A stretch of 5,599 nt of DNA from Corynebacterium sp. Lineage in GTDB: Bacteria > Actinomycetota > Actinomycetes > Mycobacteriales > Mycobacteriaceae. Below the pieces are notes generated by a model. That model was given only the letters and a program-made list of their open reading frames with translations, ran no database searches and had not been told where the DNA came from. The stretch is from contig JAKDIS010000147.1 in assembly GCA_030450335.1 (NCBI GenBank), forward strand, positions 1 to 5,599, read 5' to 3'. Within the stretch, counting starts at the first letter, position 1; each line of letters opens with the position of its first letter. Position numbers and translations under genes: made by a program. Of the stretch, positions 1 to 5,599 are shown one piece after another.

Positions 1-1315
1 CGCCGGACGCGGCATCGAACACGGCACGGCCTCCCACGTACACCGTCCTCAGGTGCCGCAGCCCGCAGGCCAGCACGTAGGTCGCCACCGGATCCCAGAT
101 CGGCCCGGTCGCCGGGTGCCGCGGATCCACGACCACCAGGTCGGCGAACTTCCCGACCTCCAGCGAGCCCACACGGTCAGCCACGCCAATGGATGCCGCC
201 GACCCCAGGGTGTGCAGCCGCAGCACATCGTCCACCGCCATGATCGAGGCGTCCGAATGCACCGCACGCTGGGTGAACAGGCCGGTGCGCATGTTCTCGA
301 AGGGGTCGGAGGTGTCGGTGCAGGACTGGTCGTCCACACCCATGCCCACGGTCACGTCGCGCGCCAGCAGCCCGGTGATGTCGGCGATGCCGGAACCGAG
401 GCGCCCGTTGGACATCGCCTGCCACACCACGGAGGTCCCGGTCTCCACCACACGGTCCACCATGCGCTGGGTGGGGTGCACGAAGTGGCCGAAGGCGAAG
501 TCGCTGCCCAGCACACCGGCCTCGTCGTACCAGTCGAACTTGGCCTGCTGGATCTCGATCTGCTCGGCGGTCTCCACGAAGTGCGCCTGGTTGGTGATGT
601 CCCACTTCTGCATCAGGTGCTTCTCGAGCTCCGCGGTCTTCGCCGCCGACGCCCACTGCACCGCCCCGTAGACCGAGCCACCCAGGTTCAACTCCGGGTG
701 GGACGAATCGATCGAGGGGAGGTGCGCCATGGCCTCGTCGAACCCGGCCAGTGCATCGTCGTCGGGCAGCTGCTCGTCGTCGACGCGCACGGAGGTGACG
801 AAGCGGATCCCGGCGTCCGCCACCCCGTCGATCTGCCGGGTCACGAAGTCCGGCTCGTGGACCTTCACCGCCTTCAGCGTGGAGGTCTCGTAGTCGAAGC
901 GGCACACCACGCGCGACTGGGTGAAGTTGTACACCGAGGTCACGCCCGCGGAGAGGTGGTCCAATCCGCCGGCGCGCGAGAGCCAGTACATGGTCTCCGG
1001 GTCGGCCTCGGCGAGCATCGCGGAGTTCTGCGTGACCCAGGTGTACAGCGGCTCGGAGTGGGCGATGCCGCGCACCCCGCCGGTGTAGATGTGGCTGTGC
1101 GCGGAGACGAACCCGGGTGCCAGGAACGCACCGTCCAGGTCGATGCGGGTGTCGTCCGCGTAGGACACCGCGACGTCCTCCGGCGGAGTCCCCTCGCCGA
1201 GGCCGCTGATGCGCCCCTCGCCGTCGACGGCGAGCCAGCCGCTGAACCAGCGGGCGTGGTGGGGGCTGACCGGCAGAATGACGGCGTTGGTGAACAGGGT
1301 GCGCGGTGCGCTCAT
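1..1315 (-). CDS. ATZ/TRZ-type amidohydrolase (aminohydrolase/deaminase), C-terminus outside window
   Basis: Metal-dependent hydrolase of the amidohydrolase superfamily, in the group that holds atrazine/triazine hydrolases, 8-oxoguanine deaminase and related N-heterocycle deaminases. Seen: 438 codons from ATG at 1315 with no stop before the window edge. An N-terminal beta-sandwich segment leads to LAPGFVSAHSH, giving the HxH metal pair H73/H75. AHFVETAEQ supplies H245 and E248, FGHFVH supplies H277 or H280, and VGMGVDD supplies D328. The C-terminal part has the usual GSLEVGKFADLVVVD motif (about 383-397) and a VYVGGRAVF strand (425-433), so only the last few tens of residues are missing. The start is supported by GGAGGT at 1325-1330, nine bases upstream, and by an ATGA overlap with the preceding gene. 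Family and metal ligands are clear. The substrate is inferred only as a cyclic or amino-substituted nitrogen compound, so specific names such as atrazine chlorohydrolase should not be transferred. Confidence 0.93.
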   Translation of the reverse strand, partial: MSAPRTLFTNAVILPVSPHHARWFSGWLAVDGEGRISGLGEGTPPEDVAVSYADDTRIDLDGAFLAPGFVSAHSHIYTGGVRGIAHSEPLYTWVTQNSAMLAEADPETMYWLSRAGGLDHLSAGVTSVYNFTQSRVVCRFDYETSTLKAVKVHEPDFVTRQIDGVADAGIRFVTSVRVDDEQLPDDDALAGFDEAMAHLPSIDSSHPELNLGGSVYGAVQWASAAKTAELEKHLMQKWDITNQAHFVETAEQIEIQQAKFDWYDEAGVLGSDFAFGHFVHPTQRMVDRVVETGTSVVWQAMSNGRLGSGIADITGLLARDVTVGMGVDDQSCTDTSDPFENMRTGLFTQRAVHSDASIMAVDDVLRLHTLGSAASIGVADRVGSLEVGKFADLVVVDPRHPATGPIWDPVATYVLACGLRHLRTVYVGGRAVFDAASG

Positions 1316-1887
1316 CCGGGAAGAACCTCCGTGGTCCAGGTGGTGTCGGGGTTGTCAGGGTTGGTACGGGTGTACCGGACGCGTCGGGACGGGCCCTCCT
1401 CGTCAGCGGTCCAGAACAGGTACTCGCGGGGCACGACACCGAATCCGGTCCATGTCGACGGCGGATCCTCCGCGCCCAAGTCGGGGTGCGCCGCATCGAA
1501 GTCGGCCCAGATCCGGCGGCGCTCGGCGACGTCCTTCTGCGCCATCTCCCGGTCGTTCAGCCAGGCCAGCAACTGGAGGTACCGGGACCGTGCCGCGTAG
1601 GCCACGCGTTCGCCGGACGGGGAGTCGGCGACAACGTCCCCGATGACGGTGACCTGCCGCGTCCGGTCGGGGGTCAGCACCGTCAGCGAGGCCTTCGGAC
1701 TGTGGGCGATGTCGGTGATCTTCCGCGAGCGGCTGTCGGTGTGGAAGAAGACACGTCCGTCGTCGCCGACGCCGGTGACCATCACCGTGCGGGTCCGCGG
1801 GTAGCCGTCGGGGTCGACTGTGGCGAGCGTCATCAGGGTCGGTGACTCCTCGAGGTGGTCGATGAAGAGTCGGGACGGGTTGGTCAC
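1312..1887 (-). CDS. Pyridoxamine 5'-phosphate oxidase-fold FMN flavoprotein
   Basis: A 191-residue protein of the PNPOx-like split-barrel fold, which normally binds FMN as a dimer in the cytoplasm. Seen: LATVDPDGYPRTRTVMV (21-37), a strand pair with R31/R33 like the FMN-contacting arginine strand of PdxH; VFFHTDSRSRK (46-56), with the SRK phosphate-binding motif; TRQVTVIG (76-83), matching the RQV strand; and a C-terminal W-x-GF...EYLFW stretch (146-159), resembling the PdxH segment that ends in EFW. It is somewhat shorter than classical PdxH (about 215-220 residues). Its place in a catabolic-looking operon argues that it need not make pyridoxal phosphate; it could oxidise or reduce the pathway substrate or supply reduced flavin. 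The start is GTG at 1887: AGGAGG lies six bases upstream (1894-1899) and the GTG overlaps the TGA of the preceding gene. The ATG at 2052 in this frame lies deep inside the upstream gene and has no such support. The fold is confident; the reaction is not. Confidence 0.9.
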   Translation of the reverse strand: MTNPSRLFIDHLEESPTLMTLATVDPDGYPRTRTVMVTGVGDDGRVFFHTDSRSRKITDIAHSPKASLTVLTPDRTRQVTVIGDVVADSPSGERVAYAARSRYLQLLAWLNDREMAQKDVAERRRIWADFDAAHPDLGAEDPPSTWTGFGVVPREYLFWTADEEGPSRRVRYTRTNPDNPDTTWTTEVLPG

Positions 1888-2684
1888 GCTGTACCTCCTG
1901 GGGTCGGTGGGCCGGGGACGAAGCTGGCGATCTCCGGCAGGGCGGCCACTATTTCCTCCACGCGCTGCTCGAACAGCTCCCCGCCGGTGGATGCGGTCGC
2001 CCCGGTCGGGTCGCCGACGACGCCGGATTCCGACAGGTCGGTGGACAGCCACCCGAACTTCACGCTACGCCCGGGCGCGCCGAATCCGACGTGCGAGCAG
2101 TCGGCGACGGCGTCGGCGACCTGCGGCCCCAGTGCTTCGGCGGCCGCCATGTCCACCAGCTCCGGGGCAATGTGCAGCATCATGGATGTCTCGGCCCAGC
2201 CGGCGTGCACGCCGATGCCGCGCTCGGTCTCGCCGGGCAGCGCGGGCCCGGACATCAGGAAGGTGCGCAGGTCGAAGCGTCGGCGCAGTTCACGCAGGGC
2301 GACTTCCAGCAGGGCGGAGTTGCCGCCGTGGCAGTTGAGGAACAGGACGCGCCGCGCCGGGGTGGCGGCGATGGACCGCCCTAGGTCAACGATGGTCTGG
2401 AAGAAGGTCTCGGGACGCAGCCACATGGTGCCGGGGAGCAGGGCGTGCTCGTCGGATTTGGTGTACCCCAGCGCGGGCAGCAGCCACACGTCGGTGGTGG
2501 GGGCAGCGCGTCGCACCGCCTCGGACGCCACCGCCTCGGCCACGGTCAGATCCGTGGACACCGGCAGGTGGGGGCCGTGCGGTTCGATCGCCCCGACGGG
2601 GAGCACGAGCACACTGTCCTGTGACAGGACGGTGGGGATCTCGGCGGTGGACAGGGCGGCGAAGCGCCGGTCGTCGGTGATCAC
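1884..2684 (-). CDS. Creatininase-family metallohydrolase
   Basis: A 266-residue cytoplasmic metalloenzyme of the creatininase family, whose known members open creatinine, deformylate a formamidopyrimidine intermediate (ArfB) or cleave the mycofactocin precursor peptide (MftE). Seen, numbering from GTG 2684: LPVGAIEPHGPHLPVSTD carries metal ligands E34, H36 and D45; LNCHGGN carries H119; HAGWAETSMML carries E165. The length fits the family. Creatininase proper has a glutamate two residues after the H119-equivalent histidine (HYEN); here this is HGGN, so a true creatinine amidohydrolase is unlikely. GTG at 2684 is chosen over GTG 2690 because GGGAGG at 2690-2695 would overlap the 2690 start but sits five bases before 2684, and 2684 gives the same GTGA overlap as the next junction. 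No radical-SAM, MftA or other mycofactocin gene is visible, so an MftE role is not supported. A cyclic amide, lactam or formamide hydrolase acting between the flavoproteins and the amidohydrolase is my inference. Confidence 0.93.
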   Translation of the reverse strand: MITDDRRFAALSTAEIPTVLSQDSVLVLPVGAIEPHGPHLPVSTDLTVAEAVASEAVRRAAPTTDVWLLPALGYTKSDEHALLPGTMWLRPETFFQTIVDLGRSIAATPARRVLFLNCHGGNSALLEVALRELRRRFDLRTFLMSGPALPGETERGIGVHAGWAETSMMLHIAPELVDMAAAEALGPQVADAVADCSHVGFGAPGRSVKFGWLSTDLSESGVVGDPTGATASTGGELFEQRVEEIVAALPEIASFVPGPPTPGGTA

Positions 2685-4117
2685 ATCCACCTCCCGGGGT
2701 TGAGGATGCCATGTGGGTCAGATGTACCAGCCAGCGCCTTCACCCGGTCGGGCTCCAGGTCGACGTACCACTGGTGCGGCGAATGCACGCCCACGCCCAG
2801 CGCGGTCAGTTCCGGCACACCGGCCAGGATCCGCTGCTTCAGCGACTCCGTGGATTCCCCGGTGCCGACCGGGCCGTTGAGCATGCCGAACATCATGTTG
2901 TTGCCCACCTCCAGGTGGAAACTGGCGGGACGGCCGGGCAGCGAGTACACCGCCTCGACCTCGTCCAACCGGTCGACCACGGCATTGCCCTGGCACTCCA
3001 TGTGGAACCAGAGTTCCGGCTCCTTCTTCTGCAGCCACCAGGTGGGGTGGTTGTAGGAGACCGTGGACAGGCGCACGGACTGGCTGATGCCGGTCCGCAC
3101 GTCCTCGATGCGTCCCGCGTGCGCCTCCACGATGGAGGAGAAAGCGTCCATCTCCGCGGCGTCGATGATGCCGCGGACGTTCGCCCGCCCCGGCACCAGC
3201 GCCGGGTCGGCGGGCAGCGCCGCGACGATCTCCGGACCGTCGGCGGACATCAGCCGGGGCTGCAGGCCCGTGGACATTACCTCGCGGGCGGCGGCGGAGG
3301 CGTCCTGCGTGGTCCCGAAGGACGCGTAGGTGCACCGCCAGTCCTGCAGCTCCTCCACGCGCACCGTGGCCCGCACGATGATCCCGGCCACGCCGTAGGT
3401 GTGGACGAACGGCTGGGCGTCCTCACCCTCCAGGTGGATGATCCGGGCGTCCTCCGTGGCGGGGACGATGTCCACCGCGGTGACGAAGCCCTGGTGGTTG
3501 CGGCCGTGGACGATGGTGCCCGTGCCTGCCGAGCCCCCGGCGAGGAACCCGCCCAGGGTGGACTGCACGGTGGACGGGTACATCCACAGCTGCCGGCCGC
3601 GCTCCCAGGCGTACTGCTCCAGGGTGAGCATGCGGGCGCCGGCGTCGGCGGTGATGGTGGGGGACCAGCCTGCGTCTGTGCTGATGCCGTGGATCCCGGT
3701 CAGCGAGGTCATGTCCAGTACCAGACCGCCGAAACGGGGCAGGACCTGGCCGTAGTTGCCGGTGCCCTTGCCGCGGGTCGTCACCGGCACACCGTGGTGC
3801 ACCGCCGCCCGCATGATCTCCGGAACCTCCTCGACCGTGCGCGGGTAGCAGACCACGTCCGGCGTCCCGAGCTCACCGGCGGCGAGCTGCGCGGACAGGA
3901 CCGGGGACATGCCCGAGCCGTCGCGGGACGCCCGGTCGACCGCGCGCGGCAGCTGGGAGACCCCGCGTGGGCCGAGGACACCGATCAGGTCGTCCACCAG
4001 GGCATCCACATCGGCCGGGGTGAAGGACGGGCGACCGTCCTGCGTGGCCGTGGCGAAGACGTGGTCGACGTCGGTCTCGACCCGCACGCCGAGTTTGCCC
4101 GCTAGTGTGTCACTCAA
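2681..4117 (-). CDS. FAD-binding PCMH-type (GlcD/FAD_binding_4) oxidoreductase
   Basis: A 478-residue flavoprotein of the p-cresol methylhydroxylase/vanillyl-alcohol oxidase (GlcD-like) superfamily, which oxidises small alcohols, hydroxy acids or amines using FAD. Seen: PDVVCYPRTVEEVPEIMRAA (86-105) opens the FAD domain; TTRGKGTGNYG (113-123) is the FAD pyrophosphate loop; GGFLAGGSAGTG (189-200) and HGRNHQGFVTAVDIV (204-218) form the second flavin-contact region; YGVAGIIVRATVRV (241-254) is the usual late FAD-domain strand; DPHGILNPGRWM (467-478) is the classic C-terminal signature. No cysteine-rich FeS segment is present. The start is TTG at 4117, overlapping the TGA of the upstream gene by 4 nt, with GAGGAAG ten bases upstream (4128-4134). 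The frame stays open upstream to 4807, but that stretch is arginine- and glycine-rich and lies antiphase to the well-supported binding-protein frame, so it is not used. I cannot tell whether FAD is covalent or whether the partner is oxygen or another acceptor. Confidence 0.93.
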   Translation of the reverse strand: MSDTLAGKLGVRVETDVDHVFATATQDGRPSFTPADVDALVDDLIGVLGPRGVSQLPRAVDRASRDGSGMSPVLSAQLAAGELGTPDVVCYPRTVEEVPEIMRAAVHHGVPVTTRGKGTGNYGQVLPRFGGLVLDMTSLTGIHGISTDAGWSPTITADAGARMLTLEQYAWERGRQLWMYPSTVQSTLGGFLAGGSAGTGTIVHGRNHQGFVTAVDIVPATEDARIIHLEGEDAQPFVHTYGVAGIIVRATVRVEELQDWRCTYASFGTTQDASAAAREVMSTGLQPRLMSADGPEIVAALPADPALVPGRANVRGIIDAAEMDAFSSIVEAHAGRIEDVRTGISQSVRLSTVSYNHPTWWLQKKEPELWFHMECQGNAVVDRLDEVEAVYSLPGRPASFHLEVGNNMMFGMLNGPVGTGESTESLKQRILAGVPELTALGVGVHSPHQWYVDLEPDRVKALAGTSDPHGILNPGRWM

Positions 4118-5352
4118 TTCAGCGACACTTCCTCGTCGAGGAACTCGTTGGTGGCGAGTTCCTCGTTGGTCACGCCCTCCTTCACCGGGGTGCCCTGCTC
4201 GTCGAAGATGGGGGTGAGGATGTCGACCAGTTCCTCCAGCCGGGCGTCCTCGAAGGAGCCCAGCACGCCGTCGGCACCGTCGGCGACGAGTTCCTCGTCC
4301 TGCATCTTCCCGTGGCCGAATTCGGCGTTGCCGTCGCCGTAGACCCAGCCGGCGTTGAAGTCGGAGACCGCCTCGACGATGAGCTCGTTGGCGTCCGCCG
4401 GGTCCTCCATGTACGACTGCTGGCCACGCTGCAGCACCGGGATGAGCTCGGACAGGCAGTCGGACTGGTCCTCCAGGTCGCCGGACTTCGCCGCGAGGGC
4501 GGACTTGTAGGTGGGGAAGCCCGCGTCGTGGATGAGCTGGTAGTCGATCGGCTTGTTCCAGCCGTCGACCTCGTTCTCGTAGTTGTACGGCTCGGACGAG
4601 GAGTAGCCCTGCTGGGCGTTCTCGCCGTCGGCCGCGACGAAGGTGGCGGGGGCCCCGTCGTACGATTCGTCGATCTGGTCCTCGTCGAGGATCCCCGCAC
4701 CCGTGAGGTACTTGATGTAGGACATGTCCGAGAAGGTCAGGACGGTCGCGCCCTCGTCCTTGAGGTCGCCGATCTCGTCGACGTCCGGGTATGTGTCCGG
4801 GTCCCACATGATCATCTGCGGACTCTTCTCCATGGTGGTCATCACGCCGGTGGTGGGCATCTCCTCGGAGTTCTGGATGGACTGGTCGGTGTCGACGTAG
4901 CCGAGCAGGATGTCCGGGTCCTGGTACATCTGCGAGGTCACGTTCTGGTTGCCGATCGCCGGCCCACCGGAGCGGATCTCCAGGTCAACGCCGGTGTAGC
5001 CGTTGTCGCCGTCGAACAGGGCGCCGGAGACGACCTTGGATTCACCGTCGATGTCGACGGCGTCGGCACCCTCGCCACCGTAGTTGAGCTGTTCGTAGAG
5101 GTGGCCGTGCTCAGCCTAGGGGAACCAGTCGGTCTGGACCACGACGTTCTCGGGGCAGACGGACGACAGGTCGGTCTCGCCGATGTCGCCGTCGTAGCCG
5201 GAGCCGCCACCGGAGGCGTCCTCTGCCTGGTCGGCGCCGGAGCCCTCACCGCCACAGGCGGCCAGGGCGACGGTGGTGGTCACGGCGACGGTGGTGGCGA
5301 TCACGGTGCGGGCGGTACGGGATGTGCGGGATGCGTGGCTAGTGCGCTTCAT
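4114..5352 (-). pseudogene. ABC transporter substrate-binding lipoprotein (NMT1/THI5-like), interrupted by in-frame TAG
   Basis: A solute-binding lipoprotein of the NMT1/THI5-like (ThiY/SsuA-type) group, tethered outside the membrane to deliver a small molecule to an ABC permease. The frame has 412 codons, typical for the family, and one internal stop at codon 79. Seen before the stop: a signal peptide with basic n-region (residues 1-16), a hydrophobic core, the lipobox LAAC with lipidated C33, a Gly/Ser/Asp-rich linker, then ENVVVQTDWFP. After the stop the same frame continues with AEHGHLYEQL, SGGPAIG (128-134), LLGYVDTDQSI, EKSPQMIMWDPDTYP and ELATNEFLDEEVSLN, with normal high-GC3 codon use. 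C66 and C299 could form a disulfide. ATG 5352 is chosen because it starts the signal peptide; the Shine-Dalgarno is weak (GAGAG, 5359-5363). As written, it gives a 78-residue exported fragment; restart at a later GTG such as 4941 would lack the signal peptide. Either a recent nonsense mutation or a base-call error; readthrough is less likely. Substrate unknown; a pyrimidine-like heterocycle fits the family. Confidence 0.9.
5116..5118 (-). other. In-frame amber codon interrupting the binding-protein frame
   Basis: Codon 79 of the binding-protein frame reads TAG, between TTC-CCC (Phe-Pro) and GCT-GAG-CAC-GGC (Ala-Glu-His-Gly). Homologues of this family carry a DWFP-x-x-EHG motif here, often with Gln or Glu at this residue, so CAG to TAG (one transition) is the simplest origin. 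The reading frame is unchanged on both sides and there is no other stop down to 4116. The permease fragment upstream ends with TAG at 5513-5515, apparently as a true terminator, which weakly argues against general TAG reassignment. Confidence 0.95.
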
Positions 5353-5397
5353 GGTGGTCTCTCATCCGGGAAAGTGGGGCGGAGGGGATGGTGTGGG

Positions 5398-5411
5398 CGA
5401 CATTTCGCACC
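5398..5411 (+). repeat. Left arm of a perfect 14-bp inverted repeat
   Basis: CGACATTTCGCACC here is the exact reverse complement of bases 5480-5493. The arms are separated by 68 bp, which contains the candidate operator at 5417-5439. The ATTTCG core is AT-richer than its surroundings. Confidence 0.85.
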
Positions 5412-5416
5412 CGGGA

Positions 5417-5439
5417 CACGTCTCACGATGTGATACATG
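5417..5439. promoter_or_regulatory. Dyad-symmetric candidate operator upstream of the binding-protein operon
   Basis: An imperfect palindrome centred on base 5428: the core is TCAC-GAT-GTGA (5423-5433), and symmetry continues outward as GT...AC (5420-5421 with 5435-5436) and CA...TG (5417-5418 with 5438-5439). Eight of ten base pairs outside the three-base centre are complementary. It lies in the 160-bp non-coding stretch, about 65-85 bp before the binding-protein start. Size and symmetry fit a dimeric helix-turn-helix regulator of TetR, GntR or similar type. No regulator gene is in the window and the motif does not match one I can name; the spacing is wrong for a GlxR/CRP site. The function is inferred from position and symmetry only. 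Confidence 0.45.
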
Positions 5440-5479
5440 CTGGTCAGTTGGCTGCGACGACCGTGCGGATCAGCGGCGA

Positions 5480-5493
5480 GGTGCGAAATGTCG
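5480..5493 (-). repeat. Right arm of a perfect 14-bp inverted repeat
   Basis: GGTGCGAAATGTCG here pairs exactly with 5398-5411. With a 68-nt spacer and no U-tract it does not look like an intrinsic terminator. Paired oppositely oriented regulator sites, or a long-range RNA stem in a leader transcript, are both possible. Confidence 0.85.
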
Positions 5494-5512
5494 GGTGCGG
5501 CGGCTGCCCGGG

Positions 5513-5599
5513 CTACTTGCTGTACCAGCGGCCGACGACACGGTTGCCGATCCAGCCGAAGATCAGGAACACGACCACGCCCAGCAGGGAGGCGAGGAT
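5513..5599 (-). CDS. Membrane protein C-terminus, probable ABC transporter permease (5' partial)
   Basis: Only the last 28 codons and a TAG stop (5513-5515) are in the window. They encode one hydrophobic stretch, roughly ASLLGVVVFLIFGWIGN, followed by a short basic tail ending GRWYSK. A final membrane helix with a short positive cytoplasmic tail is the usual end of SsuC/TauC/ThiX-type (BPD_transp_1) permeases. Lying just upstream of, and codirectional with, a substrate-binding lipoprotein gene makes this the likely partner permease, with the ATPase gene presumably farther upstream. The fragment has no family-specific motif, so 'permease' rests on context; another membrane protein is possible. 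Confidence 0.6.
   Translation of the reverse strand: MLASLLGVVVFLIFGWIGNRVVGRWYSK

Larger units (their letters stand above)
5353..5512 (-). promoter_or_regulatory. Non-coding leader/promoter region between permease and binding-protein genes
   Basis: This is the only non-coding stretch in the window, 160 bp, and every downstream gene overlaps its neighbour, so any local promoter for the five-gene unit should lie here. It holds the 14-bp inverted repeat and the dyad at 5417-5439. CTGACC at 5443-5448 (read on the minus strand) is a weak -35-like hexamer and TATCAC around 5432-5437 a weak -10-like one, but the spacing is too short for a standard sigma-70 promoter, so I do not assign promoter elements. 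I see no convincing terminator for the upstream permease gene, so read-through from a transporter operon is also possible. Confidence 0.4.

Noticed and set aside
1311..1322. 12-bp sequence ctcatccgggaa shared with 5361-5372, close to two start codons
   Set aside because: About one 12-bp coincidence is expected in a window this size, and at 1315 it contains the start codon itself while at 5365 it does not, so a shared role is unlikely.
53..1600. Long open frame of 515 codons on the plus strand, and other long plus-strand frames (2711-4105, 4105-5433)
   Set aside because: They are antisense to genes with clear family motifs, rich in His/Arg/Val/Gly of low information, and arise because stop codons are rare in high-GC antisense frames.
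1888..2052. Start of the PNPOx gene at ATG 2052
   Set aside because: It would overlap the creatininase gene by about 170 bp with low-complexity Arg-rich sequence. GTG 1887 has an ideal Shine-Dalgarno and the standard 4-nt overlap.
4118..4807. Upstream extension of the FAD-oxidase frame to an ATG at 4807
   Set aside because: This part encodes Arg/Gly-rich sequence out of phase with the well-supported binding-protein frame. The real N-terminus (SDTLAGKLGV) begins after the TTG overlapping the upstream stop.
5339..5365. Nine-codon upstream frame (ATG 5365 to TAG 5339) overlapping the binding-protein start out of phase
   Set aside because: No Shine-Dalgarno precedes it, and so short a frame is expected by chance; no sign of a regulatory leader peptide.
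5430..5448. Possible CRP/GlxR site beginning TGTGA
   Set aside because: The second half-site TCACA is absent at the required six-base spacing; TCAC precedes rather than follows GTGA here.
5480..5512. Intrinsic terminator after the permease gene
   Set aside because: GC-rich sequence is present, but there is no compact hairpin followed by a T-tract on the minus strand; the 14-bp arms are 68 bp apart.

Overview
The window is GC-rich DNA with strong G/C preference at third codon positions and frequent GTG/TTG starts. It encodes a Gram-positive type lipoprotein, which fits a high-GC actinomycete. A Corynebacterium-like member of the Mycobacteriales is my best guess, from the style of the binding protein, but nothing in the window settles the genus.

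Every supported gene is on the minus strand, so the layout reads from high to low coordinates. At 5599-5513 is the C-terminal tail of a membrane protein, probably an ABC transporter permease. A 158-bp gap (5353-5510, part of the non-coding stretch 5353-5512) carries a good dyad-symmetric candidate operator flanked by a perfect 14-bp inverted repeat. Next come five consecutive reading frames: an NMT1/THI5-type ABC substrate-binding lipoprotein (5352-4114) interrupted by one in-frame TAG at codon 79; an FAD-binding (PCMH/GlcD-like) oxidoreductase (4117-2681); a creatininase-family metallohydrolase (2684-1884); a PNPOx-fold flavoprotein (1887-1312); and an ATZ/TRZ-type amidohydrolase (1315 to beyond base 1).

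All four junctions between these five frames are 4-nt stop/start overlaps (TTGA, GTGA, GTGA, ATGA), so they form one tightly coupled polycistronic unit. The parts suggest uptake and breakdown or salvage of a small nitrogen-containing compound, probably heterocyclic. A periplasmic-type binding protein of the pyrimidine-binding superfamily would deliver it, two flavoproteins would do redox chemistry, and two metal-dependent hydrolases would open an amide or lactam and deaminate or hydrolyse the product. I do not recognise this exact gene set as a named pathway, and the substrate is unknown.

The most notable anomaly is the amber codon in the binding protein. It falls inside the conserved DWFPxxEHG segment, while the remaining 333 codons stay open in the same frame. 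This looks like a very recent nonsense mutation (CAG to TAG is the simplest change) or a sequencing error. If real, it should remove the binding protein and could also be polar on the translationally coupled genes downstream.
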